Of a DNA stretch of 64,000 bases, positions 1 to 7,848 are shown in pieces. The notes under the pieces were generated by a model. It did no database searches and was not told the origin of the DNA. It saw only the letters and a program-made list of their open reading frames with translations. The position numbers were made by a program, and so were the translations under genes. Every line of letters starts with the position of its first letter. Position 1 is the stretch's first letter. The DNA lies in contig NZ_BSTQ01000012.1 in the NCBI RefSeq assembly GCF_030269605.1, positions 186,001 through 250,000 on the forward strand. The letters are read 5' to 3'. This stretch comes from Lentzea sp. NBRC 105346 (GTDB lineage Bacteria > Actinomycetota > Actinomycetes > Mycobacteriales > Pseudonocardiaceae).

Positions 1-414
1 TCCCGGTCGCGACGCGCCCTCGAGCTCGTCACCGAGCGGTCCGGGGTGGACGGTGACCTGCGCGCCCTCCGGGTACATGTCCTCGACGGACGGCGCGAAC
101 ACCAGGCCCACGCGCTCCTCGCGGCAGATGTCCACATCGGACTCGAACTGGCGCGGGTAGGAGTCGAGGTCCTCGGAAGGGCCGAACTGCAACGGGTTCA
201 CGAAGATCGACACGACCACGACGGTGTTCTGCAGCACGTGCGCCTCGCGCATCAGCTGGCGGTGCCCGGCGTGCAGCGCGCCCATCGTGGGCACCAGCGC
301 GACGTTGCGGCCGGCCGCGCGCAGCGCCCTCACGACGCGGTTGAGCCGCGCGGGATCGCGGTGCACGGTGACGTCCGACGGGGAGTAGTCGTCCTTGGTC
401 AGCGGCTTGGTCAT
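1..414 (-). CDS. panC: pantothenate synthetase, N-terminal part (runs off the left edge)
   Basis: Ligates pantoate and beta-alanine with ATP to make pantothenate (vitamin B5, coenzyme A pathway). The 138 visible codons carry the family's N-terminal signatures: VPTMGALHAGH (ATP-binding HIGH-like motif) and VVVSIFVNPLQFGPSEDL. The ATG at 414 is followed by about 20 variable residues before the conserved core. The gene starts 4 bp after the stop of the DUF2520 dehydrogenase, so the two are very probably co-transcribed, as in many actinobacteria. The C-terminal half lies outside the window. Confidence 0.95.
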   Translation of the reverse strand, partial: MTKPLTKDDYSPSDVTVHRDPARLNRVVRALRAAGRNVALVPTMGALHAGHRQLMREAHVLQNTVVVVSIFVNPLQFGPSEDLDSYPRQFESDVDICREERVGLVFAPSVEDMYPEGAQVTVHPGPLGDELEGASRPG

Positions 415-418
415 GCGT

Positions 419-1303
419 TCAGTCCTCGAGGGTGGTGCGGACGTCTTCTGCGGCGTCGGGCTTCAGCAGCCCGGCTGCCTCCGCGCGGTCGGCCGTGCGG
501 CGGGCGAGCACCTTGTACGCGGGCAGCACGTCGTGTGCCGCGAGCACGTCCAGGTGCTTGCGCAAGGTACCGGTGTCGCCGCGGGCGACCGGACCGGTCA
601 GCGCGCGGTCGCCGTGGCGCAGCGCGTTGTCCAGTGCCGCCGACAACAGCGGGCCGATGAGTCGTTCGGCGTCGGAGACACCCGCGCCGGCAAGCAGGTC
701 GACGGCGTCACGGACCAGCGTGATCAGGTGGTTCGCGCCGTGGGCGAGCGCCGCGTGGTACAGCGGGCGGACGTTTTCCGGGACGCGGACGGGTTCGGCG
801 GCCATCTCGACGACCAGCGCCTCGCCGACACTCCACGCGATCTCGTCGTCGTCCGCGGCCGTCACGCCGACGCACGCGGCGGTCATCCGCTGCAGGTCCT
901 CGGACCGGCCGGTGAAGGTCATGACGGGATGCAGCGCCAACGTCAACGCGCCCAGCTCGCGGGCCGGCTCGAGCACCTGGACGCCCTGGGCACCGCTGGT
1001 GTGCACGACGATCTGGCCGGGCTTGAACGAGTTCGTGGCGACGAGCCCCCTGACCAGGCCGGGCAGCTCGTCGTCGGGGACGGCCAGCAGCACGAGGTCC
1101 GCGCGCGCGGCGACCTCGGGCGGGTCGAGGATCGGCACCCCGGGCAGCAGCTCTTCGGCGCGCCGCTGGGATTGTGCGGAGACGGCGGACGTGCCGACGA
1201 CCACGTGGCCCGTCCTGGCCAACGCGGCGCCCAGCACCGAGCCGACCCGGCCTGCCGAGATGATGCCCACGGCGAGCCTGGCCGGACGTCCTGTCGCGTC
1301 CAT
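419..1303 (-). CDS. Rossmann-like / DUF2520 domain NAD(P)-binding protein
   Basis: 294 aa. The N-terminal Rossmann domain (about residues 10-140) has a dinucleotide-binding turn GIISAGRVGSVLG, and later the strand-end LLAVPDDEL. The C-terminal half matches the all-helical DUF2520 domain that caps it, an organisation resembling ketopantoate reductase and pyrroline-5-carboxylate reductase. In actinobacteria this family is commonly found directly upstream of panC, as here (4-bp gap). A role as the missing ketopantoate-reductase-like step of the pantothenate pathway is attractive but inferred from context only. Start at ATG 1303. Confidence 0.85.
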   Translation of the reverse strand: MDATGRPARLAVGIISAGRVGSVLGAALARTGHVVVGTSAVSAQSQRRAEELLPGVPILDPPEVAARADLVLLAVPDDELPGLVRGLVATNSFKPGQIVVHTSGAQGVQVLEPARELGALTLALHPVMTFTGRSEDLQRMTAACVGVTAADDDEIAWSVGEALVVEMAAEPVRVPENVRPLYHAALAHGANHLITLVRDAVDLLAGAGVSDAERLIGPLLSAALDNALRHGDRALTGPVARGDTGTLRKHLDVLAAHDVLPAYKVLARRTADRAEAAGLLKPDAAEDVRTTLED

Positions 1304-1405
1304 GCGACTAACTCCTTCTGGCGTTCCAGTCCCTGATCGGGTACCAGACGACGCCGACGAGGGTAAACCGCTAATCCCCGGCGGGTGGCCGGTCGGTGAC
1401 GAGCT

Positions 1406-2557
1406 TCACCGGCGAGCCGCGGTCCGGGCCGCGTGCAGTGTGGCGAGCAGCTCGGCGTGCCGCGCCTCGGCGTTGCGGTCGGCCGTGCCGCGGTCGATGC
1501 GGTGCCGCAGGAAGGCGAGCTCCGTGACGGTCTCCTGGTAGAGCTTCACCGCCTTCGCCGCGGCGTCGCCGGACTTGCGGCGCACGGCGTCCCGCCAGTT
1601 GCGGCGGCCGGGCAGGCTCGCGAGCAGCGCCACCTCGCTGGCCGCGATCCACCGGTTCATCGCCATCGCGGGCAGCTGCTCGGCGACGATCCGCTGTTCG
1701 CGACGGCGCTGCCAGATGACCATCGTGACGGCGCCCGCGAACACCGGCACCATGATCAGAAAGTACAGGTTGATGAAGTCCGACCCGGTGCCGATCGACA
1801 CGGACAGGTTCCACGCCGCGTGCAGCAGCACCGCGCCGAGGAACCCGAGGATCGGCGCGACGATCCGCACCTTGCGGCTGGTCGTCACCGCGGCGACGCC
1901 GATGCCGATGCCGGTCATCGTGGTGAACAGCGGGTGCGCGAACGGCGAGAGCACGCCACGCAGGATGAACAGGGCGACGACACCGCCCGTCAGCCCGCCG
2001 AAGCCCGAGTCCACGAAGGCCCGGCCGAAGTACAGGATGTTCTCGGTGAACGCGAAGCCGGCCGCCACGATGCCCGCGTAGACCATGCCGTCGACGACAC
2101 CGTCGTACTCGTGCCTGCGCCGCAGGTACACCGCGAGCAGGAAGACGCCCTTCGCGGCCTCCTCGACGATCGGTGCCGCGACCACCGCCGCGACCGCGCT
2201 GCCGTCCGTGCCGGTCAGCAACGCGCCGAGCACCTGCGCGGTCTGGTTGAACGGCAGGCTGGTGATCGTCGCGCCGCACGCGCCCCAGAGGAACGCGTAC
2301 AGCAGCATCTGCGCGGGTTCCGGCTCCCAGCGGTCCACCCAGAGGAAGACACTGACGACGAGCACGACCGGGATCAACGCGGCCGCGGCCCCGATCGCGA
2401 TCGGCTTGATCCCCAGCGACGACGTGCCCAGCCCGAACAACACCAGCCCGCACGCGGACAGCACGATCAGGCCGACCACGGGGGCGAGGACGGTCCAGCG
2501 GCGCTGTTCGATGCGCTTGCGGGTGGGCGGCGTCGGCGTCAAGTCGGCGTCGGTCAC
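1406..2557 (-). CDS. PrsW family intramembrane metalloprotease
   Basis: 383 aa from the GTG at 2557. The frame is open further upstream, but that part overlaps the divergent methyltransferase and reads like translated non-coding sequence, so the short start is preferred. Multiple membrane helices follow a short cytoplasmic N-terminus. The family's motifs are present: PIVEEAAKG (EExxK), AFTENILYF (ENxxY-like) and HPLFTTMTG. In Bacillus PrsW makes the site-1 cut in an anti-sigma factor; the substrate here is unknown. The start codon lies 30 bp from the divergent MidA gene, so they share a promoter region. The 100 bp after its start-side neighbour (1304-1405) hold no gene. Confidence 0.85.
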   Translation of the reverse strand: MTDADLTPTPPTRKRIEQRRWTVLAPVVGLIVLSACGLVLFGLGTSSLGIKPIAIGAAAALIPVVLVVSVFLWVDRWEPEPAQMLLYAFLWGACGATITSLPFNQTAQVLGALLTGTDGSAVAAVVAAPIVEEAAKGVFLLAVYLRRRHEYDGVVDGMVYAGIVAAGFAFTENILYFGRAFVDSGFGGLTGGVVALFILRGVLSPFAHPLFTTMTGIGIGVAAVTTSRKVRIVAPILGFLGAVLLHAAWNLSVSIGTGSDFINLYFLIMVPVFAGAVTMVIWQRRREQRIVAEQLPAMAMNRWIAASEVALLASLPGRRNWRDAVRRKSGDAAAKAVKLYQETVTELAFLRHRIDRGTADRNAEARHAELLATLHAARTAARR

Positions 2558-2587
2558 GGGAACAGACCTTAGAGGCACACTTGTCCG

Positions 2588-3508
2588 GTGCTCGACTGGG
2601 AAGAGGCGTGGCGGTCGGCCCTGTACGGCCCTTCGGGGTTCTTCGTGCGGGGCGAACGGCCGTCCGGGCACTTCCGCACGGCCCCGCTGATCGGCCAGGA
2701 GCTGGCATCGGCCCTGCTCTCGCTGCTGGACCGCGTTGATCATGCGCTCGGACGTCCCCCGGTCGTGGACTTCGTCGACATGGGTGCGGGCGGTGGCGAA
2801 CTTTCCGCCGCGGTACGGGAACTGGCCTCGGGTTCGCTGAGCCGCCGGTTGCGGGTGACCGGAGTGGATCTCGCGCCCGACCCGTCGTTGCCCGGCGTGC
2901 GCTGGACTTCCTCACTGGAGCCGTCTGTTGGGCTGCTGGTCGCGCACGAGTGGCTGGACGCGATTCCCTGCCCGGTCGTGCAAGGACCGTCCGACGATCC
3001 CTGGCTGGCGCGCTGGTGGCCGCTCGGCGAAGGCGAGTGGGCCGAGGTGGGCGCTCCTCGGGACGCGGCGTGGGCTTCGGCGGTGGCGTCGGTGACCGGT
3101 GCGGCGCTGGCGATCGACTACGGGCACACCGCGGACTGCCGTCGTCCGACGCTGACCGGCTACCGCGATGGGCGGCAGGTCGCGCCGGTGTTCGACGGGT
3201 CCTGCGACATCACCGCGCACGTCGCCTTCGACTCGGCGGCGGCCGCCGCAGGTGGCTCCTCGGTGCTGGTGTCGCAGCGGGATGCCTTGTCCGCCTTGGG
3301 GTTGACGGCGTCGGTGACCGATTCGGACCCGATGGCGTGGCTGGAGGAGACGGCTCGAGCCGGGCGGATCGCCGAGCTGCGGGCGGTCGGCGGACTCGGT
3401 GACTTCGGGTGGTTGCTGCACGCGACCGGGCCCGTGCGGGTGTCCGACCTGTTGCCGCCGCTGCCTGCGTGGCGTCCGAATCCCGCCAGCTTCCCGACAA
3501 CGGACTGA
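2588..3508 (+). CDS. SAM-dependent methyltransferase, MidA/NDUFAF7-like (DUF185)
   Basis: 306 aa from GTG 2588. A SAM-binding motif DMGAGGGELSAAV lies near residue 62, followed by an acidic VTGVDLAPD strand. LVAHEWLDAIPCPVV matches the conserved N/H-E-hydrophobic-D segment of the MidA family, whose eukaryotic member methylates an arginine of complex I subunit NDUFS2 (the NuoD homologue). That a NuoD-like gene lies only two genes downstream on the same strand is suggestive: this enzyme could act on it. The protein is shorter than typical MidA (about 380 aa). The function is inferred from family and neighbour. Confidence 0.75.
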   Translation: MLDWEEAWRSALYGPSGFFVRGERPSGHFRTAPLIGQELASALLSLLDRVDHALGRPPVVDFVDMGAGGGELSAAVRELASGSLSRRLRVTGVDLAPDPSLPGVRWTSSLEPSVGLLVAHEWLDAIPCPVVQGPSDDPWLARWWPLGEGEWAEVGAPRDAAWASAVASVTGAALAIDYGHTADCRRPTLTGYRDGRQVAPVFDGSCDITAHVAFDSAAAAAGGSSVLVSQRDALSALGLTASVTDSDPMAWLEETARAGRIAELRAVGGLGDFGWLLHATGPVRVSDLLPPLPAWRPNPASFPTTD

Positions 3509-3522
3509 CCACGCTGGATCCC

Positions 3523-3945
3523 ATGAGGATTCACGCGATTCCGGTTTCCGCAGCCCTCGACGACCCCGGCCGCGAGTACCGCGCCTCCGAGCCCGACGTG
3601 CCGCTGCGTTGCTGCCTGCGCAAGTCCCTGCCCGGCGAGCCCGTCTGGCTGTTCCGCTACGCCCCGCCCGCCGGCAAGGGCCCCTATGCCGAGCTGGGAC
3701 CCGTCTTCACCCACGTCAATTGTTCAACAATCCCCCAGTTCGACAATCTGCCCGTAGAATTGTTGAACAATACCCGGATTCTACGGTCCTACAACGCCGC
3801 CGGGCAGATCCACTCCGGCCAGACGGTAGAGCCCGGATCGTTCAACAGTACGATCGAAGAATTGCTCAACGATCCTACTGTTGAACAACTGCAGATCCGG
3901 AGCCTCTCGCATGGGTGCTACCTGTTCGGGATCAGCCGGTCGTAG
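3523..3945 (+). CDS. DUF1203 domain-containing protein
   Basis: 140 aa from ATG 3523, 14 bp after the methyltransferase. The family pattern is clear: FRYAPPAGKGPYAELGPVF near residue 46, an AYD/SYNAAG turn near residue 88, and the C-terminal SHGCYLFGISR. Function unknown for the whole family. The middle of the gene (about 3718-3890) is strikingly AT-rich for this genome and uses rare AAT, ATT and TTG codons. It contains five or six near-copies of a 13-bp palindrome (see the repeat entry). The reading frame is intact across it, so the gene is probably expressed. Confidence 0.8.
   Translation: MRIHAIPVSAALDDPGREYRASEPDVPLRCCLRKSLPGEPVWLFRYAPPAGKGPYAELGPVFTHVNCSTIPQFDNLPVELLNNTRILRSYNAAGQIHSGQTVEPGSFNSTIEELLNDPTVEQLQIRSLSHGCYLFGISRS
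3719..3889. repeat. cluster of 13-bp palindromes ATTGTTSAACAAT inside the DUF1203 gene
   Basis: Perfect copies ATTGTTCAACAAT (3719-3731) and ATTGTTGAACAAT (3759-3771) lie exactly 40 bp apart. Near copies are ATCGTTCAACAGT (3837-3849), ATTGCTCAACGAT (3861-3873) and ACTGTTGAACAAC (3877-3889), with a weaker match ending at 3748. GTTCAACAGTA (3840-3850) and TACTGTTGAAC (3876-3886) also form a perfect 11-bp inverted repeat. The sites stand out in DNA of about 70 percent GC. They look like binding sites, but no regulator is identified. Confidence 0.75.
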
Positions 3946-3966
3946 CGCCCGTGAAACCATGGGCGG

Positions 3967-5055
3967 GTGAGTGAGCGGATCACCGTCGGGGTGGGGGCCG
4001 GGGCGAAGTACCTGGGCGTGGACCGGGTCGTGGACCTGGGCCCGCTGCACCCGTCGGCGCACGGCGCGTACCGGTTGCGCCTCACGGTCTCCGGGGACGA
4101 TCCGGTGATCAGCGAGGCGGTCCCGCTGGTCGGCCACCTGCACCGCGGCGCGGAGAAACTGTTCGAGGTGCGCGACTACCGCCAGGTGCTGACGCTGGCG
4201 AACCGCCACGACTGGCTGTCGGCGTTCTGCAACGAACTGGCGGTCGCGCTCGCCGTGGAGCGGATGACCGGCATGGACGTCCCGGCGCGGGCGCAGTGGC
4301 TGCGCGCGTTGCTGTGCGAGCTGAACCGGCTCATGGCGCACATGGTGTTCCTGACGCCGCTCGCCCCCGGCGCCGCCGCCCACCGCGAGGCCGTCCAGGC
4401 GGTGATGGAGGAGGCGTCCGGCGGGCGCATCCACTTCATGTTCAACCGAATCGGTGGCCTGCGGGAGGACGTCCCGGCGGGCTGGACCGACCGCGTCGCC
4501 GCCGCGCTGGAGACGATCGACGTCTCCGCGCTGAAGATCGACGAGGATCGGTTGCGCGGGCTCGGCGTGCTGTCCCGCGACGCGGCGCTCGCGCACGGCG
4601 TGACCGGGCCGATCGGCCGCGCGTCCGGAGTGGACTTCGACCTGCGCCGCGACGACCCGTTGCCCGCGTATCGCGAGCTGGACGTCCAGCCGGTGGTGCG
4701 CACGGAAGGCGACGCGCTGGCCCGTGTGCGTTGCCTGCTCGACGAGGCCCGTCAGTCGATCCGGCTCGCGCACGACTGCCTCGCGAAGCTGCCGGCCGGG
4801 CCGGTGAACGTCCGGCTCCCCAAGGCGATCAAGGCACCGGAGGGCTCGGTCTACACGTGGGTGGAGGCGCCGCTGGGGACGTCCGGCGTGCACCTCTCCT
4901 CGCGCGGCGAGAAGACGCCGTGGCGGCTGAAGCTGCGGACGCCGTCGTTCAACAACATCCAGGCGCTGTCCGCGCTCGTGCCGGGCACGCACGTGCGCGA
5001 CCTGCCACAGGTGCTGGGCTCGTTCGCCGTGATCGTCGGCGACATCGACAAGTAG
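3967..5055 (+). CDS. orphan NuoD-like protein (complex I 49-kDa / hydrogenase large-subunit fold)
   Basis: 362 aa from GTG 3967. Matches NADH-quinone oxidoreductase subunit D along its length: DLGPLHPSAHGAYRLRL (quinone-site region), VGHLHRGAEKLFE, and the C-terminal PWRLKLRTPSFNNIQALSAL followed by GSFAVIVGDIDK. It is shorter than the NuoD of a full nuo operon (about 430 aa), and no other nuo genes are nearby, so it is a stand-alone paralogue. Similar orphans are annotated in actinomycetes as a second subunit D. Whether it enters an alternative complex I is unknown. The MidA-like methyltransferase upstream may modify it. Confidence 0.8.
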   Translation: MSERITVGVGAGAKYLGVDRVVDLGPLHPSAHGAYRLRLTVSGDDPVISEAVPLVGHLHRGAEKLFEVRDYRQVLTLANRHDWLSAFCNELAVALAVERMTGMDVPARAQWLRALLCELNRLMAHMVFLTPLAPGAAAHREAVQAVMEEASGGRIHFMFNRIGGLREDVPAGWTDRVAAALETIDVSALKIDEDRLRGLGVLSRDAALAHGVTGPIGRASGVDFDLRRDDPLPAYRELDVQPVVRTEGDALARVRCLLDEARQSIRLAHDCLAKLPAGPVNVRLPKAIKAPEGSVYTWVEAPLGTSGVHLSSRGEKTPWRLKLRTPSFNNIQALSALVPGTHVRDLPQVLGSFAVIVGDIDK

Positions 5056-5056
5056 G

Positions 5057-6607
5057 TCAGTCCTCGCGACGACGACGCCGGCGCGGCGCCTCACCGCCAC
5101 CGAGGGACGCCAGCAGCTCGCTCACGGACTTGCCGTCGGCATGCGCACCGGACGGGTCCTCCACCGCGGCCCGGCGGCCACCGCCACCGGTCATCTCACT
5201 GGCCGTGATCCCGGTCGCGACGCGACGGCCACCCGTGGCCTCCGCCGAGCGGCGGCCCGTGGGTTCCGGTTCGGCGGCGGCACGGCGGCCGGTGACCTCC
5301 GGAGCGGCACGGCGGCCGCCGGTGCGTTCGGACGAGGTGCCCGGATCGATGGTCTCCCACGACCCGCTGTTCTGGTCGCGCTCGTCCGCGCGGCGCCTGC
5401 CGCCGGTGACCTGGGTGCGGTTGTCGGCCGCGAGCTTCTCGCGGTTGATCATCTCGGTGCGCTCGGCCACCCGCGACCGGCGGGCGGGCTCGCCACCGCG
5501 CGGCAACGGCTGGGACACCTGCGGCAGGGACTGGGACACCTGCGGCAGCGGCTGAGATACCTGGGGCAGCGGCTGGGACACCTGAGGCTTGTTGGCCCGA
5601 GCGAACTCGGCGCGGTCGACCTGTTCGGTGCGCTGCGACTGCGCGTTCAGAGGCTGGGCGCTTGCCGGCTGCCGGGGAGGCGGCCCGGCCGGGTTGAGCC
5701 GCGCGGCCACGTTCTCCTGCGTCGTGCGGGGCGCCACGCGCGGCGTCGCCGACGCGGACTCGAAGCGGTTGGCGCGGGTCGGCGGCTCGGGGGTCGCCGA
5801 GATCGTCACGCGGTCGACCGTGGCGCGCGCGGGCTGAACCGTGCGCGTCGTCGGCTGCGGCTCACGGCGCTGCGGCTCCTGGGGCTTCTGCGGCTCGCGG
5901 CGGATGACGGTCGGCTGCGGCCGGGCCTGCGGCGAGGTGCGCGCGGGCTCCGGACGGGCGGGCTCGGGCCGGGCCGGCTCACGCCGCGGCGCCTGAACCT
6001 TGGCGTCGTGCGCGACGCGCTCGATCAGCTCGGTGCGCTCGGACGGCTTCTCCGCGTTGACGACCTGCTTCGCGGTGCCCGCGGTGATGATCCGCTTGCT
6101 GTCGCCCGTGGTGATCCGCGCCTGGTCGGACAGCGACCGCAGGCGCGTCGACTCGGCGCGCAGCGCGATGCGTTCGACGAGGACGTCACCGCCCAGCAAC
6201 GCCTCGAGGTTGTCGCGCAGCTGACGAAGATCGGCGCGCAACGCCTCGATGTCGCCGCGGGACTCCTCCTCGATCCGCTTGCGCGTCTCGCTCTCGATCT
6301 CCAGCTCGTACTCGCGGCGAGCCGCGACCTCCCGTTCGAGCTCAAGCTCGTAGACGGACTGGAGGTCCGCGACCTCATCGGTCCGTTCCTGCACCTGCCT
6401 GCGGTACTTGGCGGCCAGGAAGGCACCCACCAGCGCGGCCCACAGAGCAGCGACCACGGCGAGCCGCAGCCACCGGGCGTTGTCGCTGAGCACGAGCACG
6501 GCCGCCGCCACGAGGGCAAGCGCCAGCGCCGCTACCAACAGCAATCGTCCGGAGCCACGACCGTGATCTTGTTGCTCGTCGTCGAACGACGCGCCGCGAC
6601 CGGTCAT
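5057..6607 (-). CDS. DUF6779-type membrane protein with long disordered tail
   Basis: 516 aa from ATG 6607 (a GTG two codons upstream is also possible). Two membrane helices lie near residues 20-40 and 45-65, followed by a charged coiled coil (VADLQSVYELELEREVAARR and following, roughly residues 75-150), which is the conserved part. The rest is proline/arginine/glutamate-rich and disordered, with PARPEPARPEPAR and PQVSQPL repeats and a basic end RRRRRRED. Function unknown. It belongs to the actinobacterial folK-DUF3180-DUF6779-panC neighbourhood. It is convergent with the NuoD-like gene, with 1 bp between the stops. Confidence 0.7.
   Translation of the reverse strand: MTGRGASFDDEQQDHGRGSGRLLLVAALALALVAAAVLVLSDNARWLRLAVVAALWAALVGAFLAAKYRRQVQERTDEVADLQSVYELELEREVAARREYELEIESETRKRIEEESRGDIEALRADLRQLRDNLEALLGGDVLVERIALRAESTRLRSLSDQARITTGDSKRIITAGTAKQVVNAEKPSERTELIERVAHDAKVQAPRREPARPEPARPEPARTSPQARPQPTVIRREPQKPQEPQRREPQPTTRTVQPARATVDRVTISATPEPPTRANRFESASATPRVAPRTTQENVAARLNPAGPPPRQPASAQPLNAQSQRTEQVDRAEFARANKPQVSQPLPQVSQPLPQVSQSLPQVSQPLPRGGEPARRSRVAERTEMINREKLAADNRTQVTGGRRRADERDQNSGSWETIDPGTSSERTGGRRAAPEVTGRRAAAEPEPTGRRSAEATGGRRVATGITASEMTGGGGRRAAVEDPSGAHADGKSVSELLASLGGGEAPRRRRRRED
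5508..5588 (-). repeat. 21-bp in-frame tandem repeat encoding PQVSQPL
   Basis: About four copies of a 21-bp unit (core CTGGGACACCTGCGGCAG on the + strand) encode PQVSQPL-PQVSQPL-PQVSQSL-PQVSQPL in the disordered tail of the DUF6779 protein. Such an array is expected to vary in copy number between strains. Confidence 0.8.
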
Positions 6608-6657
6608 GGGCACTACGGTACCCCGGAGTTATCCGACTGAGACCTACGCACCGGTAT

Positions 6658-7110
6658 CTAATCCTTCCCCGGTGTCTCCGTAGGGGTCTTGCAGCAGTAC
6701 TCCAGCCACAGCGCGGCACCGGTCAACGCGGCCGCCGCGATCATCCCGATGATGGCGCTGACCAGGTCGTTCTGCGCCGCCTCGAACTGGTCGCGAACCG
6801 GGATCAGGTAGATCAGCAACCCGCTCCACGCGCCGAACATGATCGCGCCGAGAACCGAGGAGGCCTTCGCCAGCGCCACCGCGCGCGCCGCGGTGAGTGG
6901 TTGCACCGGACGTGCCCCCGGCTTGCGCTGGATCCGGGCCCGAAGGTTGAACCCGAGCACCAGCTCGACGACGCCGATCACGAAGAGTGTGCTTCCGGCG
7001 AGGATCGGCAGCGGCGGCAGGGCGTCGTACGCGAGCCGCAGCAGCAGATGGGTCAGGAGTCCGGCCACGACGGCGATCGCGAGCAGGTCGCGGGGCTTGG
7101 TGAACCTCAC
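6658..7110 (-). CDS. DUF3180 domain integral membrane protein
   Basis: 150 aa from GTG 7110 (MRFTKPRDLLAIAVVAG, typical of the family). A TTG at 7122 would add four residues. There are four predicted membrane helices: about residues 8-25, 35-55, 85-105 and 115-140. The linker after helix two, FNLRARIQRKPGARPVQPL, and the following TAARAVALAKASS are the conserved part. Function unknown. In related actinobacteria it directly follows folK; here the vapBC pair has been inserted between them. Confidence 0.8.
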   Translation of the reverse strand: MRFTKPRDLLAIAVVAGLLTHLLLRLAYDALPPLPILAGSTLFVIGVVELVLGFNLRARIQRKPGARPVQPLTAARAVALAKASSVLGAIMFGAWSGLLIYLIPVRDQFEAAQNDLVSAIIGMIAAAALTGAALWLEYCCKTPTETPGKD

Positions 7111-7127
7111 GCGTCCATCCAAGCAGC

Positions 7128-7535
7128 TCAGTTCATTCCGGGACTTGCCACCGGAAGCCCTGCCGCCGAGACGGCCGCGAGCAGCCGCTTGTCGTAGGTA
7201 ACGAACGCGATCAGCTTCTTGCCCTCGAGGACAAGCGAATGCGCACTGGCGAGGTGGATCGCGTCGAGAGATCGGAGATTCGGGTCGTCATACGCGGCGG
7301 CCGTTGCCCGGACCGCGGAGTCGATCTCCAGCTTGTTGATTTTCGCGAGCACCGTCGGTACGCCGACCAGCCGTCCCGGATCAGAACGCCGAAGTGCCCG
7401 AGGCACCTCGATCTCTGTCAGTGCCGACGACACGAGCACGTCGTTGAGCCTGTCGTTCAACCAGTCGAGCAAGTCGGCGGTCTCGGCTTCAGGCCGGATC
7501 AGCTTCACGATCGCCGCGCTGTCCAGATAGATCAA
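7128..7535 (-). CDS. vapC: VapC-type PIN-domain ribonuclease toxin
   Basis: 135 aa. PIN-domain acidic residues are visible: D5 in MIYLDSAAIVKL, E42 in SALTEIEV, D93 in LRSLDAIHLASA and a C-terminal D in VTYDKRLL, consistent with a Mg-dependent endoribonuclease. The start overlaps the antitoxin stop by 4 bp (ATGA), the classic antitoxin-toxin translational coupling. The RNA target cannot be told from sequence. Confidence 0.9.
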   Translation of the reverse strand: MIYLDSAAIVKLIRPEAETADLLDWLNDRLNDVLVSSALTEIEVPRALRRSDPGRLVGVPTVLAKINKLEIDSAVRATAAAYDDPNLRSLDAIHLASAHSLVLEGKKLIAFVTYDKRLLAAVSAAGLPVASPGMN

Positions 7536-7813
7536 AGACGTTCCTCGCGCATTTCGGAGATGATCGCGGCGGAGTCGGTGTGGTGGTCGATCTCTCCTGC
7601 GGGCATCGGGATCAGGCCACGTGCCGCGGTCGCGGGAACGATGCGCCCTCGCGCCACGAGGTCCTGGAGTTCGTGTGTGTCGTCGGCCTCAACCGGCATG
7701 AGCCGGGCCACCGGACGTCCGTTGACCGTGACCTCGAGCGCTTCACCGTGCTCGACGCGCGCCAGCACAGCACTGGTGTGCTGGTTGAGCTCGCGAACAG
7801 GAATGCGGTCCAT
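7532..7813 (-). CDS. vapB: Phd/YefM-type antitoxin of the VapBC pair
   Basis: 93 aa from ATG 7813 (MDRIPVRELNQHTSAVLARVEHG). The N-terminus has the Phd/YefM DNA-binding fold with NGRPVARLMP. The C-terminal half (about residues 50-93) is the acidic toxin-wrapping segment ending in ISEMREERL. A perfect 13-bp inverted repeat sits immediately upstream of the start, between the likely -35 and -10, giving autoregulation. The promoter -10 lies 7 bp before the ATG, so the mRNA is probably leaderless. Confidence 0.88.
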   Translation of the reverse strand: MDRIPVRELNQHTSAVLARVEHGEALEVTVNGRPVARLMPVEADDTHELQDLVARGRIVPATAARGLIPMPAGEIDHHTDSAAIISEMREERL

Positions 7814-7817
7814 GACC

Positions 7818-7848
7818 GGAAGTGTAGAACGCGATGTTCTACACTTCC
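7818..7848 (-). promoter_or_regulatory. vapBC operator/promoter: 13-bp perfect inverted repeat
   Basis: GGAAGTGTAGAAC (7818-7830), 5-bp spacer, GTTCTACACTTCC (7836-7848). Read on the minus strand, TACACT (7821-7826) is a -10 hexamer ending 7 bp before the vapB ATG, with TGGAAG as a weak -35 17 bp upstream. The right arm contains the folK stop codon (7839-7841), so the operator overlaps the end of the folate operon. Confidence 0.8.

Noticed and set aside
5508..5588. Regular 21-bp repeats considered as a CRISPR or operator array
   Set aside because: Contiguous in-frame repeats encoding PQVSQPL in a disordered protein tail.
7818..7848. Inverted repeat considered as a terminator of folK
   Set aside because: No T-run follows; its placement over the vapB -10/-35 and start fits an operator much better.
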